Below are positions 1 through 8,536 of a stretch of 64,000 nt of DNA, piece by piece. Source of the stretch: Anaerolineaceae bacterium UBA6073 (GTDB taxonomy: Bacteria > Chloroflexota > Anaerolineae > Anaerolineales > Anaerolineaceae); contig DIXT01000020.1 in NCBI GenBank assembly GCA_002436085.1, positions 158,423 to 222,422 on the forward strand, written 5' to 3'. Positions within the stretch are counted from its first letter, which is position 1. Each line of letters begins with the position of its first letter. The position numbers and the translations under genes were made by a program. Below the pieces are notes generated by a model. It made no database searches. It had not been told where the DNA came from and saw nothing but the letters and a program-made list of their open reading frames with translations.

Positions 1-174
1 ACGAGATTCGGAGCTGGGAGAGGGCAGGGTGAGGGCAGATTTAAATTCTTAACTTTGAAAAATTTGGATGTAATCGATTAACCAATGTTTTTCAACACCC
101 TCATCGCCAGAGCCTGTCAGGCTATCAGCGGTCAATCTAAAAGATTTTCACAACTGGAGTTGCCTGCCGATTGA

Positions 175-180
175 TATAAT
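175..180 (+). promoter_or_regulatory. -10 box of thpR, probable leaderless start
   Basis: A perfect TATAAT ends 6 nt before the thpR ATG at 187, and no Shine-Dalgarno sequence lies between. Transcription would begin at or next to the start codon. No convincing -35 box is seen at normal spacing. Confidence 0.6.
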
Positions 181-186
181 TCCTGC

Positions 187-774
187 ATGGAAAACCTACG
201 CCTTTTTATTGCCTGTGATTTCTCCCCGCAAACAATTGCTAAAGTGGCTTTGCTTGCCAAAGACCTACGCCTTGCCTTGCAGGACGTACCTGTGCGCTGG
301 GTCTCGTCCTCGAATTATCACCTTACCCTGCAATTTCTTGGCGAGGTTCCGGCGAACAAGGTGAAGACCATCGAAAGTGCCCTTCAGGCTGTGGCAGCTA
401 CCCATAGCAGCTTTGCTATGGAATTCGCAGGGGCAGGCTGTTTTCCTTCGTTAAGACAACCCCAGGTAATATGGCTTGGAATTCGTTTGAACCCGCAGCT
501 CAACCGGCTCGCGTACGACTTGCACCGCGGGCTTGGTGCACTGGGTTTTGTGGATGACAGCAAGTTTAAAGCGCACTTGACGCTTGGCCGACTGGACAAG
601 TATGCCGCTGAAGACGAAAAAGCGCGCTTGGGGACGCAGGTTGGGGCCATCAAAGACGTCACGATTGGGCAGGACGTATTCAGTGAAATTGCTCTTTACC
701 GCAGCGTCCTCACTCCGGGCGGGCCGGTATACACCACCCTGGTTCGCGCCAAACTGCAAAATATGTTAAACTAA
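187..774 (+). CDS. thpR: RNA 2',3'-cyclic phosphodiesterase (2H family, LigT/ThpR)
   Basis: Cytoplasmic enzyme of the 2H phosphoesterase superfamily; family members hydrolyse RNA 2',3'-cyclic phosphates and were first described as 2'-5' RNA ligases. Both catalytic HxT motifs are visible: His45-Leu-Thr47 in YHLTLQFLG and His130-Leu-Thr132 in KAHLTLGRL. The 195-residue length is normal for the family. The ATG sits 6 nt after a TATAAT box, so the message is probably leaderless. It is followed 14 nt later by the likely CTG start of rsfS, so the two are probably co-transcribed. Family assignment is secure; the physiological RNA substrate is not known from the sequence. Confidence 0.93.
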   Translation: MENLRLFIACDFSPQTIAKVALLAKDLRLALQDVPVRWVSSSNYHLTLQFLGEVPANKVKTIESALQAVAATHSSFAMEFAGAGCFPSLRQPQVIWLGIRLNPQLNRLAYDLHRGLGALGFVDDSKFKAHLTLGRLDKYAAEDEKARLGTQVGAIKDVTIGQDVFSEIALYRSVLTPGGPVYTTLVRAKLQNMLN

Positions 775-788
775 TCAAGAGGTGCAAA

Positions 789-1133
789 CTGGAACCAATA
801 ACACTTGCAAAGAAAATTGTCTCTTATCTGGAAGAAAAACTCGCCGAGGACATCCTGCTTTTGGATTTACGCGGCGTTTGTGATTTTACGGACTTCTTCG
901 TTTTAGCCACCGGCACCAGCGACCGTATGCTCACCAGCTTAGCTGAGAGCACGGAAGAAAAAAGCAAGGCTGATGGAGCAGGCAATCCCTTTATTGAAGG
1001 GCTTCCACTCTCCGGCTGGATGGTGATGGATTACGCTTCGGTGGTAGTTCACCTCTTCTCCCCGGAAAAACGCGCCTATTACCAGCTGGAAGATCTCTGG
1101 AAAGACGGCAAAATCCTCCTGAGATTGAAATGA
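789..1133 (+). CDS. rsfS: Ribosome silencing factor RsfS (Iojap family), probable CTG start
   Basis: RsfS binds ribosomal protein uL14 and blocks joining of the 30S and 50S subunits when nutrients are scarce. The family core is clear: LDLRGVCDFTDFFVLATGTS and a C-terminal W-x-D-Y...VHLF region. The frame has no ATG or GTG at the expected N-terminus. Starting at the TTG at 861 would remove a conserved helix. Reading from CTG at 789 gives EPITLAKKIVSYLEEKLAED, which matches the usual N-terminus, and AGAGGTG at 778-784 is well placed as a ribosome binding site. That gives 114 residues. A bidirectional terminator follows. The product is sure; the CTG start is inferred. Confidence 0.82.
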   Translation: MEPITLAKKIVSYLEEKLAEDILLLDLRGVCDFTDFFVLATGTSDRMLTSLAESTEEKSKADGAGNPFIEGLPLSGWMVMDYASVVVHLFSPEKRAYYQLEDLWKDGKILLRLK

Positions 1134-1163
1134 AAATTGGCTCCTTAGTGGAGCCAATTTTTT
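1134..1163. terminator. Bidirectional terminator between rsfS and bcp
   Basis: Perfect stem ATTGGCTCC / GGAGCCAAT with a TTAG-type loop, A-rich on the left and T-rich on the right, so it can end transcripts from both directions. It lies exactly between the two convergent genes and overlaps the bcp stop codon. Confidence 0.85.
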
Positions 1164-1626
1164 ACCCTAACTTGAGATCCTGGATAATTTCCTGAGCGTG
1201 TTCTTCAGGTTTTACTTTTTCATATACTCCTGAAATTTTTCCTTCTTCGTCAATTACAAAAGTTGTGCGGACAATGCCGAAGTATTCTTTGCCCATCATC
1301 TTCTTAAGCGCCCACACGCCGTAGGCTTCACTGACCGCGTGGTCCGTATCCGCAAGCAGCAGGAATGGCAGGGAATACTTTTCCTGGAAACTTTTGTGGG
1401 ATTTTACGCTGTCGGCGCTAACGCCCAGAATTTGCAGGCCTTTTGCTCGGAACAAGGCGTAATTATCGCGGAAATTGCAAGCTTCCGTTGTGCAGCCGGG
1501 GGTGTTGTCTTTAGGATAGAAATAAAGAATTACTTTCTTGCCCAGGTAATCACTGAGTTTGTGCCCGTCTCCGAACTGGTCCTGCAGGTCGAAGTCCGGC
1601 GCATTATCACCAATTTGAAGTGCCAT
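1162..1626 (-). CDS. bcp: Thioredoxin-dependent thiol peroxidase (peroxiredoxin BCP/PrxQ)
   Basis: Reduces hydrogen peroxide and organic hydroperoxides in the cytoplasm using thioredoxin. The 154-residue protein has the PrxQ signature YPKDNTPGCTTEAC: peroxidatic Cys45 and resolving Cys50, the same spacing as the two-cysteine E. coli BCP. The TTFVIDEEGKI segment and overall length are typical. It stands alone, convergent with rsfS across a shared terminator. A peroxidase of this kind fits an anaerobe that needs oxidant defence. Start ATG at 1626 is preceded by an AGGAGA-like ribosome binding site. Confidence 0.95.
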   Translation of the reverse strand: MALQIGDNAPDFDLQDQFGDGHKLSDYLGKKVILYFYPKDNTPGCTTEACNFRDNYALFRAKGLQILGVSADSVKSHKSFQEKYSLPFLLLADTDHAVSEAYGVWALKKMMGKEYFGIVRTTFVIDEEGKISGVYEKVKPEEHAQEIIQDLKLG

Positions 1627-1666
1627 TTTTTCTCCTTATTTGTACGTGTATTATTTAATTAAACGG

Positions 1667-2545
1667 TCAATGAGTGAGAAACGCAAATAAAAGGATATAC
1701 ACAAGACTCAAATATTGCAGAACGCTGGTGGCACGTAAAAACCCCCACAGCGGTTTCATGCCTCTCGCAATCCGTTCCAGCTGTAAAACCTGGAAAAGAC
1801 TAATCAAGGCCACAAGCGCTGCAGGCCAGGCGATAGACCAAGAGCCGCTGACCATGAAGTAAACCCCCAGAGCAAAATAGGTCGCGATAAGCAGGATATG
1901 GTGCAGGTTGATAACCTTTTCCCAGTCAATAACTGTCAGAAGCGAAGGCCGGGCTTTTTCCGCGTCCGTTCCAAATTTTTCGAACATCATAGCGGAGGTG
2001 GAGGCCAGGTAAAGCAGAAAAAGCGGCAAGCTGAGGAAAAATAGCATCCGTTCAGACGGGATTTGCTGCAGTTCGGCACCTGTGAACATCATTATTGGTG
2101 TAATGACCAGCCCGTCAGTGAGCCAGCGGTACGGCAGCCGCCACAGCCGGATTGACGAAATGTGAATCAGAATTCCCACGCTCAACAGCAGCAGCCACAT
2201 CCAGTTGCTAGCTGCCAGCGTGCCAATCCTGATCAGTCCGTACACGCAAAATAGCAGAATGAAAGAAAGAAAAAGCAAAAACCCCATCAGTGCCGGAGAT
2301 TGCAGTTTGTTTGTGCGTAGAGCGGTGGAGAAGACATTAATCCGCGAACTAGTCAGATAGTTCAAACTGCGCTCCAGCAGATAGAGAGCCAAGAAAAAGA
2401 CTAATCCTAAAACAAGCACGCCAATATCTAGCGCTCTCCCTGACCGCCGTGCCAGTACGGCTCCTAAAAAGTACGTGAAAGCTCCAGCGGTAACAAAAAA
2501 CATGTCCACTGACTTAATTATTTTTCTGATGCCGTCCATTCTCAA
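1667..2545 (-). CDS. Polytopic membrane protein of unknown function
   Basis: A 292-residue protein with eight or nine hydrophobic segments spread over its whole length and short polar loops. I do not recognise the family with confidence. The nine-span layout and the first hairpin recall UbiA prenyltransferases, but the two Asp-rich prenyl-diphosphate motifs are absent, so that function should not be assumed. It is separated from bcp by about 40 nt on the same strand and may be transcribed ahead of it. A second unrelated-looking multi-span protein of similar size occurs at 6215-7048. Confidence 0.7.
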   Translation of the reverse strand: MRMDGIRKIIKSVDMFFVTAGAFTYFLGAVLARRSGRALDIGVLVLGLVFFLALYLLERSLNYLTSSRINVFSTALRTNKLQSPALMGFLLFLSFILLFCVYGLIRIGTLAASNWMWLLLLSVGILIHISSIRLWRLPYRWLTDGLVITPIMMFTGAELQQIPSERMLFFLSLPLFLLYLASTSAMMFEKFGTDAEKARPSLLTVIDWEKVINLHHILLIATYFALGVYFMVSGSWSIAWPAALVALISLFQVLQLERIARGMKPLWGFLRATSVLQYLSLVYILLFAFLTH

Positions 2546-2592
2546 ATTTTAGCATAATGCGACTTCTGCTTAATCCGCTGCCTTCCTGATGT

Positions 2593-2598
2593 TATAAT
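2593..2598 (+). promoter_or_regulatory. -10 box upstream of the beta-helix surface protein
   Basis: TATAAT at 2593-2598, 19 nt before the GTG start at 2618. The -35 region is weak (TTAATC about 17 nt upstream). Confidence 0.45.
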
Positions 2599-2617
2599 CT
2601 AGGCAGGTTAGGCGCGC

Positions 2618-5296
2618 GTGAAACCACAACTTGATTTTCGTCGATACTTTCCAGCACTAGTTCTTGTCCTGCTTCTTTTGTCAGGCACTGGGCTGGTTCT
2701 GTCAAAACCCAAACAGGTTACGGCGCTCGAATTAGTTTCGCCTGCTGGGTGCCCCCTCAACGGCTGTGCCGCCGGCCAAAGACTGAACCTGCGCCTTTCT
2801 TTCCCGATTGACCCGGTGTACACAACAGCCGAGAACGCCATGGTCTGCGTGACTTCCACGGGCGGTTCGGACAACCCGGACCTTATCCCCTTTACGGATT
2901 ACAGCACCGGCTCGATTTCACCGAAAGGCCTGGTCAGCAACGTTAACTATGCGCCCATTGACGCTTGCGCCGGGAACTCGTTTGCGGGCGAAACTCTAAT
3001 TGTGAGTGTGCAAGCCTGGCATACAATCAGCGTTGCCGACCAACTAAACCTGGCGCTTCGCTTGAATAAACTTGCAACTCAGAGCGGTTCTGTCAAATTC
3101 CACCTTTTTGAGAAAGACACGAGCGGAGTCTGGGTTGAGAAAAGCAGCGCTGCCCTGGCGCTAAGTCTCACCTCGTCTCAAGGCAGTACCGCTTACGTTG
3201 CCGCGGACAGCAACTCCTGCAGCCTGAAAGCCCCATGTTTCATCAACAGCGGCGATGACCTGGCTGGCGGGCTGGGTACCGGTCTCAAGGACGCTCTGGA
3301 CGCTTTGCCAAACGGCACCGCTTTAGCGCCAATCAGCATTAACATACTGGGCACGTATCCGATAAAATCCAACGAAGTGCTCGTCGACCGGCCCAATTTT
3401 GTCTTGCAAGGTTCGGGTTCCAGCACACTGACATCCAGCGGCACGCTTTGTTCCGCGCCAATGCTTGGAATTACCAGCCAGGTGACCGTGCAGGGATTAA
3501 CCATCAATGACGGCGACTGCACGACCGTTTCGAGGAACTTGCTGCGTGTAAACAGCGCCCTGCCAGTAACCATCCAGAACAATACCTTGCAGCAGGGAGC
3601 GCACGCAATTGTATACGAGGACAACAGCGGTAATCTGCTGGTACAGTTCAACCATATCGCCAATAATATTGGCTATGCCGTCCGCCGAACAGGCACAACG
3701 GGCGCCGGCTCCCTTAGGGTGGTTGCGAACAATTTATTGAACAACGCCTGGTCAACCCAGATAGAATGCGGTATCGCAAGCAAAGGCGTTGTCGACCATA
3801 ACTATTGGGGGCCGGGCATTTCGCCTGCGAGTGCCTCAGCAAACTGCACGTACACTGAAGGCAGTCAGCTCGGAGCTGCTATTCTGACCCAGACCGCCGG
3901 GGTTTCAGGGCAGCTTGTGCAGGTGAGCACCACCGGAACCAGCCTTTTCGGTTCCGCGCTGAACGTAAAGCGCACCACCGGCGAGGATTACTGGCTTTAT
4001 GTGGTCAACCACGGTCAGGGTGCTGAAACAAATGTGCCCTTCCTTGGTTACGGTACTGACCCGATTACACCCTGCTCTAACTTTTACGACCTGTTTCTAG
4101 GCTCTACGACTGGGACTGAAACGGATTTGGTCGCTGCCCTTAAGTACAATCTCAACAGTTCCTGTCAGGCAGTAATTGAATCCCAGGACTATTGCGGTCA
4201 GCCGGATTCCCCTGAGAATTATCCGCTCTGGTGGTACGACCCCAAGGATTCAGTTACGGACAAGTGGGATAAGGTTGGAGAATTCCCCAAAGGCAGCGGA
4301 GCCGGCGGCGCCACCGGTCAAGGTGTTCAGTGTGACCTGACCCAAAAAACCATCACAATGACGTTGGACACCAGCGGTCGTCCCAACCTGGGATTGGATT
4401 TGAACCGCACGCCCTTCATCGTGGGCTTGCCTCTGCCGCTTGGCGTGCAGCTGACCGTGGAAGGGTTTACAGGAAGCTACAAGGTTAACCAGGCTGATCT
4501 GACCTGGACCACGGTAAGTGAGAATAACGTTGGCGGTTTCCATTTATTGCGTAGTGAGAACAGCACTGGCCCATTCTTTCGCATTTCCAGCTTAATTCCT
4601 GCCGTTGGAAATCCTTTCCTGGGCGGTATTTATACCTACACAGATTCAACAATCCAGATTGGGAAGACGTACTACTACAAACTCGAAGTGGTGGACGACG
4701 AAGACCTCACTATCCAACTCTTCGGCCCGATTACAATTATTAGTGCCACACAGACCCCGACGATAACAGCGACTTTTACAGTTACGCATACACTCACACC
4801 CACGAAAACGGGTACCGTGACTTTAACCGCGACCAGAACCAACACACGCACGTCTACGCCTACGCGCACTCCATACGTGTATCGCTCGCCCACCAGCCGA
4901 TATCAAACTAACACGCCTGTCATCGTGCGGACCGCCACATCCAGGTTCCCCACCCCGACGCGTCTGTTAACTGGCACACAGACCCCCTTCCCCAGCCCAC
5001 AGACGAGTCGGACCAACCAATCTGAACCCTATCCTGTGACCACAAAGCCGCCGGAACCAACCCCACTGCCACCCGGTCCGGATACTAATCTGACCGCAAC
5101 CCAGGATATTGACAGCACAGGTCTGGTCACGCAGGTTTCGACAAACACACCGACATCTACCCCCACGCAAACCGGTCAGGAACTGGACAAATCTGACCGT
5201 TACCAGTTCGGATATCTCTGGATAATTCCGCTGGTTGTCTTGCTTATTGCCGCTGCTGCCGGGTTAATAATCCTGATCCGTCGGCACTCTTCCTAA
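2618..5296 (+). CDS. Membrane-anchored surface protein with parallel beta-helix and Thr/Pro-rich stalk
   Basis: An 892-residue exported protein. A hydrophobic signal or anchor segment lies near residues 13-30. Residues about 230-400 read like a right-handed parallel beta-helix, with repeated short strands such as LLRVNSALPVTIQNN and VQFNHIANNIGYAV. A fibronectin-III-like module follows at about 625-710 (ADLTWTTVSENNVGGFHLLR). Residues about 715-855 are a low-complexity Thr/Pro/Ser stalk with many TPT repeats, and a single membrane span plus basic tail (LIRRHSS) ends the protein. The layout suggests a cell-surface polysaccharide-binding or degrading protein held by its C-terminus; no catalytic residues can be named. 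GTG start. Confidence 0.8.
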   Translation: MKPQLDFRRYFPALVLVLLLLSGTGLVLSKPKQVTALELVSPAGCPLNGCAAGQRLNLRLSFPIDPVYTTAENAMVCVTSTGGSDNPDLIPFTDYSTGSISPKGLVSNVNYAPIDACAGNSFAGETLIVSVQAWHTISVADQLNLALRLNKLATQSGSVKFHLFEKDTSGVWVEKSSAALALSLTSSQGSTAYVAADSNSCSLKAPCFINSGDDLAGGLGTGLKDALDALPNGTALAPISINILGTYPIKSNEVLVDRPNFVLQGSGSSTLTSSGTLCSAPMLGITSQVTVQGLTINDGDCTTVSRNLLRVNSALPVTIQNNTLQQGAHAIVYEDNSGNLLVQFNHIANNIGYAVRRTGTTGAGSLRVVANNLLNNAWSTQIECGIASKGVVDHNYWGPGISPASASANCTYTEGSQLGAAILTQTAGVSGQLVQVSTTGTSLFGSALNVKRTTGEDYWLYVVNHGQGAETNVPFLGYGTDPITPCSNFYDLFLGSTTGTETDLVAALKYNLNSSCQAVIESQDYCGQPDSPENYPLWWYDPKDSVTDKWDKVGEFPKGSGAGGATGQGVQCDLTQKTITMTLDTSGRPNLGLDLNRTPFIVGLPLPLGVQLTVEGFTGSYKVNQADLTWTTVSENNVGGFHLLRSENSTGPFFRISSLIPAVGNPFLGGIYTYTDSTIQIGKTYYYKLEVVDDEDLTIQLFGPITIISATQTPTITATFTVTHTLTPTKTGTVTLTATRTNTRTSTPTRTPYVYRSPTSRYQTNTPVIVRTATSRFPTPTRLLTGTQTPFPSPQTSRTNQSEPYPVTTKPPEPTPLPPGPDTNLTATQDIDSTGLVTQVSTNTPTSTPTQTGQELDKSDRYQFGYLWIIPLVVLLIAAAAGLIILIRRHSS

Positions 5297-5369
5297 CCCC
5301 CCATTTTTGACTTTTATTTTCGATTATGCTATTCTATGCTTCAAATTACGGAACCGACAGGATATTTCT

Positions 5370-6209
5370 ATGCAACGGGAACGAGTCTCTGAAAATGTGT
5401 ATTGGTTTCAAAGTGAAGTCTACGCGCAAGTGACCGCCGGAGCAGTAATAGGTCCGCAGTGGGCGGTCCTAATTGACACCCTCATACCGCAAGAAACAGC
5501 CCAGATTAAAGACTTTTTGGAAAATGACCTGATGGTGCCTGTCAGATATGTCATCAATTCGCACCATCATGCAGATCACAGTTGGGGCAACTCGTTTTTT
5601 CCTGAAGCCATCATCATCGGACACTCTCTCTGCCGGGAATTAATGCTGACCAAAAGCCGCAGCGCCCTGGAAGAAGCCGGGCAGGAGAACCCCTTCCTGC
5701 GTGATATCGCCATTGTTCCTCCCCAAATCACCTTTTCAGAAGGCACGATCAGTTTGCGCGTCGGTAAGAAACAACTCCAAATTTTCAGGACCCCCGGACA
5801 CTCCCCGGACAGCATCTCCGTCCTGGTGGAAGAGGATCGCATCCTATTTGCTGGAGACGCATTCATGGCGGTGCCGTTTATCGTGGGCGGCAACCTGGAT
5901 GAAGCGGTTAAAACAATCAGCGACATCAGGAACATGAGCCTGGAGAACATTGTTCAGGGGCACGGGGATATCATTCTGCGCGGCGAGATCGAAGATGCGT
6001 GCGCGTCCAATCTGGCTTATCTGCGCAGCATTCAGAAAATTGCCAAGGCAGCCGCCCGGCGAAGAGATCCTCTGCAGTTCCTGCGGACGCAGGATATCGA
6101 GTCCAGCGGGAAAAACAGGGTAAGCCTGAGCGGAGTGGCGGAAGAACTTCACCAGAATAATTTACGGGCACTGCTGAAAGAAATCTTAAGACAAAAAGAA
6201 GCAGCATAA
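5370..6209 (+). CDS. Metallo-beta-lactamase-fold hydrolase
   Basis: A 279-residue cytoplasmic hydrolase with the full metal-binding set: HHHADH (the HxHxDH motif), TPGHS, FAGDAF and GHGD. These coordinate two metal ions, usually zinc. Substrate cannot be read from the sequence; relatives include glyoxalase II-like and lactonase-like enzymes. I chose the ATG at 5370, which has an ACAGGA ribosome binding site, over an upstream ATG at 5307 that lies in promoter-like AT-rich sequence. The C-terminal 80 residues are helical and lack family features. Convergent with the next gene, only 5 nt apart. Confidence 0.85.
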   Translation: MQRERVSENVYWFQSEVYAQVTAGAVIGPQWAVLIDTLIPQETAQIKDFLENDLMVPVRYVINSHHHADHSWGNSFFPEAIIIGHSLCRELMLTKSRSALEEAGQENPFLRDIAIVPPQITFSEGTISLRVGKKQLQIFRTPGHSPDSISVLVEEDRILFAGDAFMAVPFIVGGNLDEAVKTISDIRNMSLENIVQGHGDIILRGEIEDACASNLAYLRSIQKIAKAAARRRDPLQFLRTQDIESSGKNRVSLSGVAEELHQNNLRALLKEILRQKEAA

Positions 6210-6214
6210 ACGCT

Positions 6215-7048
6215 TCATAGTTGACCTGCCAATATTAACAGTGCGCTGCTCAGAATGACCATTAACGCGGGCTCCACCAGGAGCTCGCGTAGTTTTAAGC
6301 TCTGGATAATCCCGCAGCTAATGCTAATCAGAATGTATAAGGCGGATGTCAATAGTATTCCATATTGCAGCGGATTGAGGAAGAAATATTGCAGGCTCAC
6401 CGCCAACTGCCCAACCAGCAAGCTGATGAATAGCGCGTATCCCAGGCGCCAACTGCCTTGGGTGCGCAAATTGATAGTACGTAAACCAATAAAGATGGCT
6501 GCCAGAACAATCAGGGGGATAACCACGTAAAGGCGCATGCGGCCGGTGCGCAAGACCACGGCAAGAATCAGGAACAGTGCGTGCGATAACCCGATCAACC
6601 CCAGGGATGCCGCAGGATGCGTATCGAACCGCAGGTCCAGCACATTGTATTCAGCGGTCAGAACCAACCCGAAAAGCAAGGAACCGAGCACATACACTAC
6701 CCACCAGACATTACTGCGGACCATCTCCCGCAGGGTGAAAGAGAGAATAAAGATGCTCAAAGCAGGAAGGATGACGTTTGGAAGTAGCTTCCAGGTAATG
6801 CGGGATGCATCCGAAAATTGAGGATGGCTGCGGAGTACCCAGACCGAACCTGTCAGCGCGATAAGCGCAATCAGAAGCGAAAAGAAAGAATAAATGTTTA
6901 CTTGCAGATTGAACAGCACACCAAAAATGGCGGTGCTGCTTTGACCGGATGATGGCGGCAGCACGAAAGTTAGCCCTAACAACAACGTGGATAAGGCTGT
7001 AACAATGCTGAAACGATTCAGCTCAGGAAGATAGCGTTTCGATTCCAC
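6215..7048 (-). CDS. Polytopic membrane protein of unknown function
   Basis: A 277-residue protein with about nine hydrophobic segments and very short connecting loops, GTG start. Charged residues inside the spans are few, so no transport or catalytic motif stands out. It is not recognisably related to the 292-residue membrane protein at 1667-2545. It sits alone between a hydrolase gene and an insertion sequence. A GAGGAA stretch lies about 17-22 nt upstream of the GTG, a little far for a ribosome binding site, so a slightly downstream start is possible. Confidence 0.65.
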   Translation of the reverse strand: MESKRYLPELNRFSIVTALSTLLLGLTFVLPPSSGQSSTAIFGVLFNLQVNIYSFFSLLIALIALTGSVWVLRSHPQFSDASRITWKLLPNVILPALSIFILSFTLREMVRSNVWWVVYVLGSLLFGLVLTAEYNVLDLRFDTHPAASLGLIGLSHALFLILAVVLRTGRMRLYVVIPLIVLAAIFIGLRTINLRTQGSWRLGYALFISLLVGQLAVSLQYFFLNPLQYGILLTSALYILISISCGIIQSLKLRELLVEPALMVILSSALLILAGQL

Positions 7049-7205
7049 AGAGTCATTTTATCATTTCCTCTGGATTTACTTTTTACGAATTTCAATCAAA
7101 AGGAGATTGCCTATTAGTTCGTTCTCATTGTGTGTTCTCCTTTGGGTCGAATGTTATTCCGACAAATGCCCCGATCATGTGCGATCATGTCAATGCGCGA
7201 CGTAA

Positions 7206-8487
7206 TGCCTCAATAGAAAATGTTACCGAAGAAGTAACGTTGGCTCACAGAAAAATGTTACCGGTCGATTTTCCTCAAACGTGCCACTTTCTGGTCAATT
7301 GAATTACGCAAAGCAACTGGATTTAGGTGAGCATACAAATTGATCAGGTTAGCTTTTAGCTCAGGAGCGACCAAATCAGAAGCCAGAACCCGTTGAAAAG
7401 GGGTGGCAGGTTGATCGTATCTTTTAATCGTCTTGCCGTTCAGCTGTTCTTTGCCAACCAATTTTAGCACTGGCTGGAAGAAATTAACGTAGAGGCGTAA
7501 ATCCTCATAAATGGATTTGAGTAGCTCTAACTCGTCCGCAGTTTCGAGGCGATCATAGCCAATGGTGTGGCGTACGACAGACCAGTTTTTCTGTTCAACA
7601 TGCGCCTGATCGTTTTTTCGATAGGGACGAGAACGGGTAAAAGTAATTTGTTCAGCAAGACAATAACGGTATAGGGTGTCGTTGATAAATTCACTGCCAT
7701 TATCCGAATCAAGACCCAGAAGCGGGAAAGGTAGCCGCTGGCGCAGAATCAGGACGGCTTGAGAGACGGCCTGTTGGGTTTTATTAGGTAAACCCAGGCA
7801 TTCCATCCAACCCGTAGCAATATCAATGCAAGACAGCGTGTTCAGGTATGTCCCTCCAACGCTTTCACCGCAGTGAGCCACCAGATCCACTTCAAAAAAG
7901 CCTGGACGCTCATCCTCCCAGGGCGTAAAAATCCGCACTGGAATGGCATTTTTGAGTAATGTGCCAGGTTTGGTAGTTGATAGTCCTTTTCGATGTTCAA
8001 ACCGAGCTGATTTCAAGCATCGGTCAATGCTGGCTCGACTAATCGTCAGAAGTTTAGCCTTGATGTGTTCATCCAGGATTAGCTCTTGATGCCGTTCCAA
8101 AACGACAATCATCTCGGGGATGAAAGCTTTCAGTCGTTTTGAACAGATGCGGCCACAGATCTCCCAAATGGTGGTTAGCGCCTGGATGACATCACTACCA
8201 TAGACTTTTTGCTTTCCAGGCTTTTTCAAGCCTTTTGATTTGGCCCGATGCTTGAGCACTCGAATAGCGTATTTACGGTGATAACCCTAGCAGCGATAAA
8301 TTCGTCCAAGATGTGCTTTTTTTCTTTTCTCGTGGCTTTGAGATATCGAGGTCGAATGGCCTCTAATAATTCTTTTTTACTGCGATAACTCATCATTTGC
8401 TGCCTCTCTGCGGGATCATTTTCCGCATTAGAGTAACATTCTTTATGAGCCATCGTTCTTTTGTAAAGTTACATTAATATTGAGGCA
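7206..8487 (-). mobile_element. Insertion sequence with degenerate terminal inverted repeats
   Basis: About 1.28 kb bounded by related ends: TGCCTCAATAGAAAATGTTAC at 7206-7226 (one base over the matched core) and, on the other strand at 8487-8468, TGCCTCAATATTAATGTAAC. The first ten bases are identical. Inside is one DDE transposase gene, split by a frameshift. The octamer AATGCGCG occurs at 7192-7199 and at 8487-8494; it could be remains of a target duplication but is not flush with the left repeat. Confidence 0.75.
7258..8453 (-). pseudogene. DDE integrase-type transposase, frameshifted
   Basis: Two overlapping reading frames make one transposase. The N-terminal frame (8453-8226, 75 codons) has KKELLEAIRPRYLKATRKEKKHILDEFIAA. 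Intact family members continue from there with TGYHRKYAIRVLKH. Here that sequence appears only in the other frame (GYHRKYAIRVLKHRAKSKG), which runs on to 7258. A single-base loss near 8288 (GCTAGGGTT where ACGGGT is expected) explains the break. The catalytic core has the DDE triad: Asp in FEVDLVAHCG, Asp in GLDSDNGSEF, Glu in AHVEQKN. It belongs to the rve/integrase-core transposases. The single-frame form is probably ancestral, so this copy is likely dead unless the ribosome shifts frame. Confidence 0.8.
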
Positions 8488-8521
8488 ATGCGCGCGATCA
8501 CGTTGATTATGCAAAGGGTGG

Positions 8522-8527
8522 TATAAT
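8522..8527 (+). promoter_or_regulatory. -10 box upstream of membrane protein at 8537
   Basis: TATAAT ends 9 nt before the ATG at 8537, with no ribosome binding site between. A leaderless or near-leaderless message is likely. Confidence 0.5.
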
Positions 8528-8536
8528 TAATAGGTT

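Noticed and set aside
1..186. Gene or RNA at the left edge
   Set aside because: No open frame, hairpin with T-run or tRNA is seen; only the -10 box of thpR.
1667..2545. UbiA prenyltransferase
   Set aside because: Number of spans fits, but both Asp-rich motifs are absent.
4675..4893. 72-codon Val-rich open frame on the minus strand
   Set aside because: Antisense of the Thr-rich stalk of the surface protein; Thr codons read as Val on the other strand.
8226..8453. Separate small gene upstream of the transposase
   Set aside because: Its last 17 codons have no family match, while the next frame continues the transposase precisely; it is the 5' part of the same gene.
7192..8494. AATGCGCG as a clean target-site duplication of the insertion sequence
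   Set aside because: The left copy is 6 nt away from the terminal repeat, so it may be chance.
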